From Butyrivibrio sp. AE2015 (GTDB taxonomy: Bacteria > Bacillota > Clostridia > Lachnospirales > Lachnospiraceae), in the NCBI RefSeq assembly GCF_000420825.1, contig NZ_ATVR01000019.1, positions 1-64,000 on the forward strand: 64,000 nucleotides of DNA, in the 5' to 3' direction. The notes beneath the pieces were generated by a model. The model was not told the origin of the DNA and ran no database searches. It saw only the letters and a list, made by a program, of their open reading frames with translations. A program made the translations under genes and the position numbers. Below are positions 18,563 to 26,177 of the stretch, one piece after another (within the stretch, counting starts at the first letter, position 1; each line of letters begins with the position of its first letter).

Positions 18563-20089
18563 TCAGAATGGTAAACTGCCTGCCATACTACCTATATCTC
18601 CAAGGCCGCTTCCTATACTGCCCGCAATTGAAGATGCTGCTCCGAGGCCTCCTATACCGCCAAGAGGACTGTTGCCATCAGCAATTGTGGCCGCTTTTCC
18701 TATTATCTTTGTAATATAGGTTCCTTCATGGTTTATATAGTGCGCGGTCTCTGTGATGTAATATGTATTCGAAATTGCACTTCCTATCCCGCTTATCTGG
18801 ATGTAACTTCCAGGTATTATCTCCGGGAGTCCCGCTATTTCCATCTCCAGACTTGCCAGTCTGTAGGATATGCTTTCCATCAAAGACTCGGCCTTTTGAT
18901 CCGCACTTTCTTTTGTATCTGCACTGGGGTCAAAATAGACCTTGGTCTGCTTTGAAACAAGGGATTTTGCCTTGCTTCCGAGCGAAAGCTTGTTGCTGTT
19001 TTTCCTTTTGGCAGTAATAACGCTGCCTTTTGCTGCATCTATTCCTCTTACTTCAACTGCTCCTACTATTCCTGTCAGATCATATTCGATATTGTAGGAA
19101 TAGATAACGCAGGATGGATTTATCTCCATAAGTACAGCTGCATTTTCCTTGGCCTTTCTGAAATACACATAACCACCAAGTGAAAAGAACTCATAATTAA
19201 ACCTCTTTGCAGCTTTTACGATAAAGTCATAGTCACTCTCACAGTTCATCTCTATTCTGTCATTTGGAAGGTCAGGTATAACCTCACCTGCCGCACCTGC
19301 TGCACCTGCTGCGCCCGCAGCTCCAGTGACACTTGATAATCCAGAAGTTGGAAGACTGCCGGCTCCCGGTATAGATCCGCTCCCAAGATTTCCTGTTACT
19401 GAACTGACAGCTCCCTGGGCTACTGACCCCAGTGCTCCTGTCGCCATAGATCCAAGACTACCAGTTACAGCGCCTCCCAGGCCACCTGCCATAGATCCAA
19501 GGCCACCTGCTGCCCCACCAAGAGCTCCCGTGCCCGGGATCATCGACTTATCGGGAGTTGCCGAAACCTCATAGGAAGTAACTATCTGACTGGTAATAAG
19601 AGACTGGTAAGTCATGGAATTAAATATTTCCTGCACCGCATCAGAATAGTACTTGGCCGATAATCTCTTTGAATAACAGTTGACCATCATGATGCCCTTT
19701 ACATCCATGGCCGTAATAGCTATTCCCGGAGCTCTGGCTGAATCTTTGTCATAATTAAAGGCAACTCTTGCTATATACCCTCTAAATACCTCTCTTACAG
19801 AAGTTCCATGCCCCATTTCAATCTTCACAGAAGAACCGAGCATGATATATTTTTTGGCTTCATCTACTGCAAAGGATTTGCCTTCCTCATCAAAAGCTCC
19901 GATTATGGTAAAAGTCGCAATATTAGCCTTATATTCACAGGAAAGCTCCACATAAAGATCATCGATCGTATAAATGCTCTTTTTGGAATTGACAATATCC
20001 CTGTCCCCTACGTACACATAGTATATGGAATCATAAAAAGACTCGTACTTATCAAACAGATCTTTGTAGTTATAAGTAGCCAAACCCAA
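18563..20089 (-). CDS. gp27/gpD-like baseplate hub with Gly/Ala insertion
   Basis: A 508-aa hub protein, the gp27 half of a split VgrG. The first domain (1-180) ends with DAVQEIFNSMTYQSL. It is interrupted at about 180-268 by a Gly/Ala/Ser-rich low-complexity stretch (GGLGSMAGGLGG, GAAGAAGAAG). The hub then resumes with SDYDFIVKAAKRFNYEFF, a motif typical of gpD/gp27 proteins, and ends with a second Gly/Ile/Ser-rich tail. No ATG is available; TTG at 20089 lies 5 bases after AGGGGG. The flexible insertion is unusual inside a symmetric hub trimer and could face the lumen or an exposed loop. Confidence 0.88.
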   Translation of the reverse strand: MGLATYNYKDLFDKYESFYDSIYYVYVGDRDIVNSKKSIYTIDDLYVELSCEYKANIATFTIIGAFDEEGKSFAVDEAKKYIMLGSSVKIEMGHGTSVREVFRGYIARVAFNYDKDSARAPGIAITAMDVKGIMMVNCYSKRLSAKYYSDAVQEIFNSMTYQSLITSQIVTSYEVSATPDKSMIPGTGALGGAAGGLGSMAGGLGGAVTGSLGSMATGALGSVAQGAVSSVTGNLGSGSIPGAGSLPTSGLSSVTGAAGAAGAAGAAGEVIPDLPNDRIEMNCESDYDFIVKAAKRFNYEFFSLGGYVYFRKAKENAAVLMEINPSCVIYSYNIEYDLTGIVGAVEVRGIDAAKGSVITAKRKNSNKLSLGSKAKSLVSKQTKVYFDPSADTKESADQKAESLMESISYRLASLEMEIAGLPEIIPGSYIQISGIGSAISNTYYITETAHYINHEGTYITKIIGKAATIADGNSPLGGIGGLGAASSIAGSIGSGLGDIGSMAGSLPF

Positions 20090-20097
20090 GTAACCCC

Positions 20098-21000
20098 CTA
20101 TAATATGCTGCTGATAGCTCCTGCCACAGCTGATACAGAATCATCTTTGCCCCAGTACTTTTCATATCTCTGACCAAAGACGCTCGCAGACTCTTTATAC
20201 CTGTCAGATACACACAGTATCCTTATTGTCACAAAGGCTCTGCATGGCTCACCATTCATATTGAACATGGTGTAATCAGCATTTACTCTTGATAGTATTC
20301 CCTCATAGCACATATCTCCCCAGTTAAAAGAGATAAGTCTCGTATTAGGGTTTCTAATGGCTCCTATAAAGGCTTCCACTTCCTTCTGAACCGAAGTCTC
20401 CTTCTTCTTACCTGCTGCCTTCTTGACCAGATTTATTCCTTCCTTAACAAGTCCTGAACCTGAAAGAGTTGCCTTATCTGCCATAAATGCTTCCCTTATA
20501 TCTGTTCTGTCAAAAAGAAGTCTGACTGAAAACTCAACTCTGGCCTTTGCAGGAAGGATTGATGAGCTTCGAAGATCTGTGTGCTTTGTGGGTGAATCTT
20601 CAAAAATTTCACTTGGAAACTGACCTCCACCATGAGCTGAAAGAGATATCTCGCTGGGATTAAACATAACAACAAACTGCCTGCTCTTTGCTGCACTCAG
20701 ATACGATGCTATCTGCTGTTCATCTGACAGTTCCAAAACATTTCCTGCAATCTGAGAAAGCTTTCCCTGTACGGAAGATACATTGCTCATAATGTCAGAC
20801 TGAATATAATTGGCCGCAAAGCTGCTGCTAAAGCCTGTATTCATAGAACCGGTCTTATATTTCTCCAGTTCCTCCTGCTTTAGATTGCGGTCACTTATAT
20901 CTGTGATTTCTATAATGGCTTTCTCATTAAATCCCGCTATATCTTCAAGGGAATCTACTATGGCGCTTCCCGCACTTGAAAGTATGCTTCCTAAACCCAT
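20098..21000 (-). CDS. CIS_tube / Afp7-like protein, copy 2
   Basis: A 300-aa protein related to the neighbouring 21022 protein. The core reads FVVMFNPSEISLSAHGG, then ARVEFSVRLLFDRTD, and a C-terminal part RLISFNWGDMCYEGILSRVNADYTMFNMNGEPCRAFVTI, matching the CIS_tube family (Afp7 N-terminal domain) that connects the tube to the hub. Unlike Afp7, no C-terminal LysM motif is visible. The N-terminal ~95 residues are helical, polar and not conserved with the paralogue. The ATG at 21000 has AAGGAG 6 bases upstream; the in-frame ATG at 21006 directly abuts that site and is rejected. Confidence 0.83.
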   Translation of the reverse strand: MGLGSILSSAGSAIVDSLEDIAGFNEKAIIEITDISDRNLKQEELEKYKTGSMNTGFSSSFAANYIQSDIMSNVSSVQGKLSQIAGNVLELSDEQQIASYLSAAKSRQFVVMFNPSEISLSAHGGGQFPSEIFEDSPTKHTDLRSSSILPAKARVEFSVRLLFDRTDIREAFMADKATLSGSGLVKEGINLVKKAAGKKKETSVQKEVEAFIGAIRNPNTRLISFNWGDMCYEGILSRVNADYTMFNMNGEPCRAFVTIRILCVSDRYKESASVFGQRYEKYWGKDDSVSAVAGAISSIL

Positions 21001-21021
21001 AGGCATCTCCTTACAAAAATC

Positions 21022-21960
21022 TTAAAAGCTAAAGAAATTGTTGTTTAAAAAATTACCGGAGCTTAACTTTGTAGCCTTTTGAGCCTTCTTCATCATCTCT
21101 CCGCCATCATTTAAAGCTGAAGCTGAAATTGGACTTCCCTCTTTAAACACCTTGTCAAATTTTTTATTCCAGTATTTGTCATCATATTTAAGTTCGGCCA
21201 TCTCAGCATTCTGGACAATTCTGCAGTCAATGACGCCCCTTATAGGATTACCCTTGGTGTTAAACATGGTATATCTGGCATTTACAATTGTGATCTCGCC
21301 TCTAAAGCTCATATTTGACCAGAAAAAGATAACCTGCCTTGTTGATGCTCTTGCAATGGCTGCCACCAGCATATCCATCTGGGGCTGCACCGTATGCTTA
21401 GTGCTCTTGCCCTGAACCGCCTTGGTAAAATCCTTTACCTTTTCTGCTGCTGTATTGGATATAAGACTTCCTGTATCCAGTGAAAAGGCATCGCCTATCT
21501 GAAGATCATCAAAAACCAGCTGAAAATCAAGCGATATGGTGGTCTTTGAATTGATCTTTTTAAGCTCATCTGCATAGGCTGATTTCTGAGTGTTCTGAAT
21601 ATAGACCTGTTCTCCTGCAGTTGCCTCAAACCTGAGGGAATTGGGATTATATTGAACCTCAAACTCCACAAAAGTATCACTTTTTTTTAGAAAACCTGGC
21701 AGCTTCCCGGCCACATCGGATATCTTTAAAGCGCTTTCTGCATTTGCCAAAAGCTCTTTTTCCTTTTCATTGGCCTTTTCAGCAAGCTCAAAGAGCTTTA
21801 CATTGTTTTTCTGCTTTTGAGGTCCTATGGAAAAAGTATTGTATTCATTGGCCAAAGAAGGATTGACCATACACAATATTGCCTTCTTTGTAGAAGTATT
21901 GTCTTTTATAAAGTTGCCAACTGAGCTCGCCGCACTGCCTATAAAATCTGCAAAACCCAT
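21022..21960 (-). CDS. CIS_tube / Afp7-like protein, copy 1
   Basis: A 312-aa paralogue of the 20098 protein. Shared landmarks are FEVQYNPNSLRFEATAG, TTISLDFQLVFDDLQ and VIFFWSNMSFRGEITIVNARYTMFNTKGNPIRGVIDC. Both end with a Y..KYW motif. It is expected to form a ring between tube and hub; having two different rings may handle the change from six-fold tube to three-fold hub. No LysM domain. It follows the 623-aa gene by 2 bases. Confidence 0.83.
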   Translation of the reverse strand: MGFADFIGSAASSVGNFIKDNTSTKKAILCMVNPSLANEYNTFSIGPQKQKNNVKLFELAEKANEKEKELLANAESALKISDVAGKLPGFLKKSDTFVEFEVQYNPNSLRFEATAGEQVYIQNTQKSAYADELKKINSKTTISLDFQLVFDDLQIGDAFSLDTGSLISNTAAEKVKDFTKAVQGKSTKHTVQPQMDMLVAAIARASTRQVIFFWSNMSFRGEITIVNARYTMFNTKGNPIRGVIDCRIVQNAEMAELKYDDKYWNKKFDKVFKEGSPISASALNDGGEMMKKAQKATKLSSGNFLNNNFFSF

Positions 21961-21962
21961 GA

Positions 21963-23834
21963 TCAGTAACCTCGTCTACTTTTCTCGCTCGCAAGGCGCC
22001 TTTCTATTTTTGTGTATACCTTATCGCTTATGGTTCCCAGCGAAGCGTTAACTCCCTCCTGTACCATCCTGCGGATATCAGGAGTTTCTATTTCCTGTTT
22101 CGTTGTGTTTATGGTATTTATTACCTTGTTTGTAGTTGTATTCTGTATGCTCTCTGTTTCCTGCTTCACCTCATTTTTTATTTCTCTTGTAATATTTCTT
22201 CTGTACTGATTTAGTGTCTCTGCTATATCTTCACTGGAAATGGTCTCGCTCTTTCTGTGGACTTTCTCTATCTTTGGTACATTTTCTTTTACAGTCTCAA
22301 CTGTTCTGATATTCTCTTTGCCATTTTCAATGATGTTGTGTACTATCTTTGCCCCTTCACTTATCTCATTTTTTATCTCAACATTTTCCTGATAGCTTGC
22401 TTCATTAAGGTGACGTACTTCTTCGATATTGCTTATCAGCATACTGATGCTCTGCTGGGTCATCTGGGATACGCCCGCCTCTGTGGTATTTTTATAGTAG
22501 TTAGCAACAGTCTCAAATATCTTTCCTGCTTCATCAGGGAAAATAAGCTCAATTTCTTTCCTCATCTGATCATCAAGAAGGGCACTTTCCTCTTCCCTCT
22601 CTTCAAGCTTTTCTATGAGTCTGTCCTTGTCATTCAGGGCTAGCTTTGCATCTTTTATTGTCTCTTTGAAGCTTAACTTTTTCTTTTTGTTTTTATACTT
22701 TCTCTCTATCTGATTTATAAGCTGAGTGTACTGTTTACGTCTTTCCTCATTCTGTATGTTTATCTCATTAAGTACCGATACAAGCACCTCATCGCTGCTC
22801 ATCTGTGACTTATCTTCGTAAGTATTTACGATTTCTGCCTTATTGGTATTTTCATACTCCTCTACAAGTCTGTTACTTGTCCTGTCCACAAAGGTCTCAT
22901 TGTAAAGCCTGTGAAAGGTATTATTTGATGAATTGTAGATGGTGCTTGTAAAATCATAGTAAGTATTACTACTGGTACTGAATCTGTCATAACCTGTGTT
23001 ATAAAGGTTTCTTATCATATCAAGAAATACCGCAGAAGTTACAAGGCTGGTATTTTGCTCATTTGTAACATTTCCTTCAGCGTATTCCTGCTCATATTCA
23101 TTTTCATAGTTATATATGATCTCGGGGCTTTTAAACTCAGCACTTTGAGCAATATTGTTTATAAGCATGTTAAGAGCTGTATTATTCTGCTCTGAAACTA
23201 AAAACTCCTCTGCACTTATCTGATTCGTCTCCTGAGTATGTGCAAAGTTTGAAACTATCTGGTAGATTGCCCCTGTCTGAAGTCTGTTAAAAATTGATTC
23301 GTAAAGATTTAAATTCTCAGTTTTTTCAAACCTTCTGTTGTCACTCATCTCCCTGTTGTTTATAAGCTCAGTCAGGGAGTTTCTAATATTTTCCACTTCA
23401 GTATTTTCAGAAAAAAACATATCAACGAGCTTGTTTTTTTCCTTATACTCATTAACAATCTCATAAAAGCTCTTCATGAATTTCCTGTCATCCCGGATTC
23501 CAAGCTTGTAGAGCGCATCTGTCACAAAGGTCCTCATCTGGTAAGTAAGATCCACACTTGCGCTGTTTACTATGCTGTTCATGAGATTGTTTATTATCTC
23601 TATCTTTTCATAATTGACCTGATTGGAACTATTCTGGTTAAGGATGCTGGTAAAGCCATCCCCTTCTGCTATGTACACTTCAGGAGGCGTATTTACCACA
23701 TGCAAAAGATCTGTCTTCTCAAGCCTTGTCTTCATCAGGTCATAGCCTGCCATAATGCTGTGAGTAAAGCTTTCATTATCATTTACAATTGTAGTCTTTG
23801 CAGTTATTTCAATTGGTGCGAGTAATTTAAGCAT
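21963..23834 (-). CDS. Helical CIS protein; tape-measure candidate
   Basis: A 623-aa hydrophilic protein that I do not assign to a family by name. The N-terminus (PIEITAKTTIVNDNE) and an Asn/Thr/Tyr-rich middle (about 270-330) are followed by long helices rich in Glu/Lys (350-600). It ends in Arg-rich IERRLASEKSRRGY, a tail I recall in unassigned proteins of other CIS loci. Its position after sheath, tube and chaperone and before the hub genes is where contractile phages put the tape measure, and 623 residues is close to Afp14 as I remember it; but the Asn/Thr-rich middle is atypical for a tape measure. No signal or membrane segment. A baseplate-peripheral protein is the main alternative. Confidence 0.5.
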   Translation of the reverse strand: MLKLLAPIEITAKTTIVNDNESFTHSIMAGYDLMKTRLEKTDLLHVVNTPPEVYIAEGDGFTSILNQNSSNQVNYEKIEIINNLMNSIVNSASVDLTYQMRTFVTDALYKLGIRDDRKFMKSFYEIVNEYKEKNKLVDMFFSENTEVENIRNSLTELINNREMSDNRRFEKTENLNLYESIFNRLQTGAIYQIVSNFAHTQETNQISAEEFLVSEQNNTALNMLINNIAQSAEFKSPEIIYNYENEYEQEYAEGNVTNEQNTSLVTSAVFLDMIRNLYNTGYDRFSTSSNTYYDFTSTIYNSSNNTFHRLYNETFVDRTSNRLVEEYENTNKAEIVNTYEDKSQMSSDEVLVSVLNEINIQNEERRKQYTQLINQIERKYKNKKKKLSFKETIKDAKLALNDKDRLIEKLEEREEESALLDDQMRKEIELIFPDEAGKIFETVANYYKNTTEAGVSQMTQQSISMLISNIEEVRHLNEASYQENVEIKNEISEGAKIVHNIIENGKENIRTVETVKENVPKIEKVHRKSETISSEDIAETLNQYRRNITREIKNEVKQETESIQNTTTNKVINTINTTKQEIETPDIRRMVQEGVNASLGTISDKVYTKIERRLASEKSRRGY

Positions 23835-23868
23835 TTACCTTTGCTTCCCCTCATTAGATCTTTTTCCC

Positions 23869-25020
23869 TTACTTTTTGGATAACATATCTGCCATAAGAG
23901 CTCTTCTTGTGGGCGGCCATTTAACCGGTGCCGGCTTTGAGCCATCAACAGGCGACGTTGCTACGTTCTTTGTATGTGGCTTTGGCTTTTTTAAATCGAC
24001 ATCTTTCATGTCAAAGGCCCCTTGTGCCACCTGATCATTTACCTTCCAGGTCTCCTTATCCTGCTTTGAAACTGCAATATGGGCTGAAACCGGTGACGTA
24101 TCCGCCTTACCTTTCATCTCAAAAGTTTTTCCGTTTGACTGTTTTTCTCCGTTTATCTTTCTCTCAGTAACATCATTTTTTGATGTCACAATGTTTGGAC
24201 TTGTTGGTGCAAACTGCGAAGTACTTATTGTTTTCTTGGAAGCATCAAAATCATCCGGCATCGCATATGGGGATACATTTATGGTTCCATCAGCTTCTAC
24301 TCTTGGCTCTCCGCCGTTTATAGTTTCAGCACCAAACTCCTGATTTATATCATTTTTAGAAACCCTTACCCTGTCTGTATGCTCAAGAGTCTTTCCAAAT
24401 CTGCCATCTTTCCCTCTCCAGGTAAGCGGATCAAAGCTGTTCTTAAAGTCGCTGTCATCGTCAAACTTATCCCATCTTCCATCCGTCGTGGAGTCATCTA
24501 TAGGGTTATTTACAACCATTAGCTCTCTGTAGGCTATGGTCGTTGTTTCTACTAAAAGTCCGCTTTTTTCTGCATTCAGTTCTCCATACTCTTTTGCTGT
24601 CACAACACAGCCTGTAAAAACGTAGAACCTCGAAGCCCAGGCCTCTGCACTCTTTTCACTGGCAAAGCCCTGCTTGGCATTGGATTTATATACAAAAAGA
24701 GACATAGGGAGCATCATTTCGGTACCGTTTGCCAAAGGGTCCAAAAACTTAGACCAGCCCGTATCTACATATCTTTCAACCTGAAATGTAAAGGGCTTGG
24801 ACACAGGTTTTCTTTTCATCTGAACATAGTCATTGACCCCGCCTTCCTGAATGTATTCAAACTCATTTTCCTTGGTAAATACATGTACAGACTTAAGCGG
24901 AAGAAAATAAACACCCTCAACCCACAGCACAAAGTTAAAACTGGGTATGGGATCAAATTCAGCTTTATTATTACCTGTTATGTTATCTATGCCTTTAGCA
25001 ATAGTATCTAATACACCCAT
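23869..25020 (-). CDS. Tube-paralogue (gp19-like) with long C-terminal extension
   Basis: A 383-aa protein. Residues about 25-180 have the T4 gp19 / CIS tube fold pattern: FNFVLWVEGVYFLPLKSVHVF, KPFTFQVERYVDTG, PMSLFVYKS and FTGCVVTAKEYGELNAEKSG followed by IAYRELMVV. Residues 185-383 form a Lys/Asp/Thr/Ser-rich, probably disordered tail with two loose repeats of TSPxxxxxVSKxD...FxMK. It is therefore a tube initiator or specialised tube ring rather than the bulk tube (25658). The tail could project into the lumen and bind cargo. AGAGAGG precedes the ATG; the gene follows the DUF6760-like frame directly. Confidence 0.75.
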   Translation of the reverse strand: MGVLDTIAKGIDNITGNNKAEFDPIPSFNFVLWVEGVYFLPLKSVHVFTKENEFEYIQEGGVNDYVQMKRKPVSKPFTFQVERYVDTGWSKFLDPLANGTEMMLPMSLFVYKSNAKQGFASEKSAEAWASRFYVFTGCVVTAKEYGELNAEKSGLLVETTTIAYRELMVVNNPIDDSTTDGRWDKFDDDSDFKNSFDPLTWRGKDGRFGKTLEHTDRVRVSKNDINQEFGAETINGGEPRVEADGTINVSPYAMPDDFDASKKTISTSQFAPTSPNIVTSKNDVTERKINGEKQSNGKTFEMKGKADTSPVSAHIAVSKQDKETWKVNDQVAQGAFDMKDVDLKKPKPHTKNVATSPVDGSKPAPVKWPPTRRALMADMLSKK

Positions 25021-25033
25021 TAACTAACCTCTC

Positions 25034-25254
25034 TATCTGTCAGCTTTAAGTTCAAAAATACTCTTTTCTTTTTTCTCCTTAGAGGGATTAAGACTCTTAT
25101 TTATCTCCGATATCTCACTGCACCACCTTCGGCGCGTTGAATGGTCCATTTCAAGGACTTCCTTTTCGCTCCAGTGGAAGTAGTATGAGATAAAAGACAT
25201 CTCTTTAAAGAGCTCGTCCTTTGGATAAAGCCTTAGCCCTCTTGAGTAAAATTT
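25034..25254 (-). CDS. DUF6760-like frame, likely reached by -1 frameshift
   Basis: This frame has no ATG in front of its conserved part and overlaps the end of the chaperone-like gene. From the slippery site it reads YSRGLRLYPKDELFKEMSFI, then SYYFHWSEKEVLEMDH, and further on RRRWCSEISEINKS with a Lys/Glu-rich end before the stop at 25034. The pattern matches small DUF6760-type proteins next to CIS tube genes, and the layout mimics phage tail-chaperone pairs (lambda G/GT). An internal ATG at 25200 is the alternative start. Caution: by my base counting the part upstream of about 25141 and the part downstream are one base out of register, so the join near 25138-25143 must be re-read (miscount or real one-base indel). 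Confidence 0.6.
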
Positions 25255-25595
25255 AATGGAACCTCAAAGGTCTTGCCGCAGTCAGGGCAGACACACTGCA
25301 TTACAGGAGGTTCTATATCATTTATTCTCTGATACATATCCTGCAAAAAAGCAAGATCTGCAGTAAAGAGCCTCTCGATCGAAGTAGCCGTCACAGCATC
25401 AAGTCCCTCTATTTCTGTTACGACTTTACTCAAAATAACTATTGTCAGATAGGACGGATTGGCAAGGACTCTCGGGTCTCTTGTAGCGGTGATCTCATCA
25501 CCTGCTGTTGCAAGTCTCATCTTGCCTTTTCTGTGAACATCCCCATTTCCATCAACATATCCCTTAGGGAGTGTGAATTCATATACTGTTTCCAT
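25233..25595 (-). CDS. Tail-assembly-chaperone-like protein
   Basis: A 120-aa protein after the tube gene, in the position and size range of phage tail assembly chaperones (Mu gp41 / lambda G type). The N-terminus YEFTLPKGYVDGNGDVHRKG resembles that group; the middle (NPSYLTIVILSKVVTEIEGL) is helical, and the C-terminus has a CVCPDCGKTFEVPLNF segment with a CxC..C cluster. Such chaperones coat the tape measure and exist as short and frameshifted long forms. The slippery site at 25248-25254 would add the DUF6760-like extension. Two adjacent ATGs exist; the second (25595) has better spacing to AGGAGG. Confidence 0.72.
   Translation of the reverse strand: METVYEFTLPKGYVDGNGDVHRKGKMRLATAGDEITATRDPRVLANPSYLTIVILSKVVTEIEGLDAVTATSIERLFTADLAFLQDMYQRINDIEPPVMQCVCPDCGKTFEVPLNFTQEG
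25248..25254 (-). promoter_or_regulatory. Canonical -1 slippery heptamer A_AAT_TTT
   Basis: On the minus strand the zero frame of the chaperone-like gene reads TTA AAT TTT ACT, giving the X_XXY_YYZ heptamer A_AAT_TTT exactly in phase (the A at 25254 is the third base of a codon). A -1 slip moves ribosomes into AAA TTT TAC TCA, the DUF6760-like frame. Zero-frame termination follows five codons later (TAA at 25233-25235). Downstream AAGAG/CTCTT and CTTT/AAAG pairings could form a stimulatory stem. Confidence 0.65.
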
Positions 25596-25622
25596 CATGT
25601 GCCTCCTCTATATGTGTTTATT

Positions 25623-25648
25623 GGCAGGGACCAAAAACGGCCCCTGCC
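25623..25648 (-). terminator. G+C-rich hairpin after the tube gene
   Basis: GGCAGGG (25623-25629) pairs with CCCTGCC (25642-25648), extended by a CC/GG pair after one mismatch around a small A-rich loop. It lies in the 62-base gap between the tube stop and the chaperone start, with no T-run beyond it. It is more likely a partial attenuator or 3'-end stabiliser that keeps tube and sheath mRNA high relative to later genes than a full terminator. Confidence 0.55.
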
Positions 25649-25657
25649 TCCATGAAT

Positions 25658-26155
25658 TTAGTTAGGTATTACAAGTTCTTCATAGGCAATTTCAACACTC
25701 TCAATTGCTACATCACTTGTCTTTGCATCAAGATCAGGTGCTGAGTATTTGGTTACCCAGGCATTTGTTAGTGTCCACTGCCTTGTTCCGGTTGCAGCTG
25801 TAACAAGCTGAGCCGGTGCTCCCGGATTTATGTCAATGAGCTCAATAGTCACATTCTGACGAGGAATCTGACCTCTTGTCTCACTTACACACTCCTGGAT
25901 CCATGTCTTAAACGGGCTGTTGATGATATAGCCCATCTTAAGAGTAACGTTACCGTGCTTTACAAGTCCCGGGATCTTTACCGGTGCCAGTGAAGCTGAG
26001 TTACCCTGTCTGAACTCGATTGGTTCTACCGTTGACTCTACTCCTGTCACCTCGCTGAAAGCTGCTGTTCCTGCGATGTTATTAACTGTGACAAGGAAGT
26101 TCATTTTGGTTAACGGATAATCAGAGTTTTTATCATTCTTATATGCATCAGCCAT
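25658..26155 (-). CDS. CIS inner tube protein (gp19/Afp1-like)
   Basis: A 165-aa T4-like tail tube protein of normal length. Landmarks are NFLVTVNNIAGTAAFSEVTG, the TVEPIEFRQG loop, KIPGLVKHGNVTLKMG and the final DVAIESVEIAYEEL. It forms the stacked hexameric inner tube driven into the target when the sheath contracts. It directly follows the sheath gene (22-base gap), the usual order. A second tube-like protein with an extension is at 23869. Confidence 0.95.
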   Translation of the reverse strand: MADAYKNDKNSDYPLTKMNFLVTVNNIAGTAAFSEVTGVESTVEPIEFRQGNSASLAPVKIPGLVKHGNVTLKMGYIINSPFKTWIQECVSETRGQIPRQNVTIELIDINPGAPAQLVTAATGTRQWTLTNAWVTKYSAPDLDAKTSDVAIESVEIAYEELVIPN

Positions 26156-26177
26156 AATGTGTTATCCTCTCTTTGTA

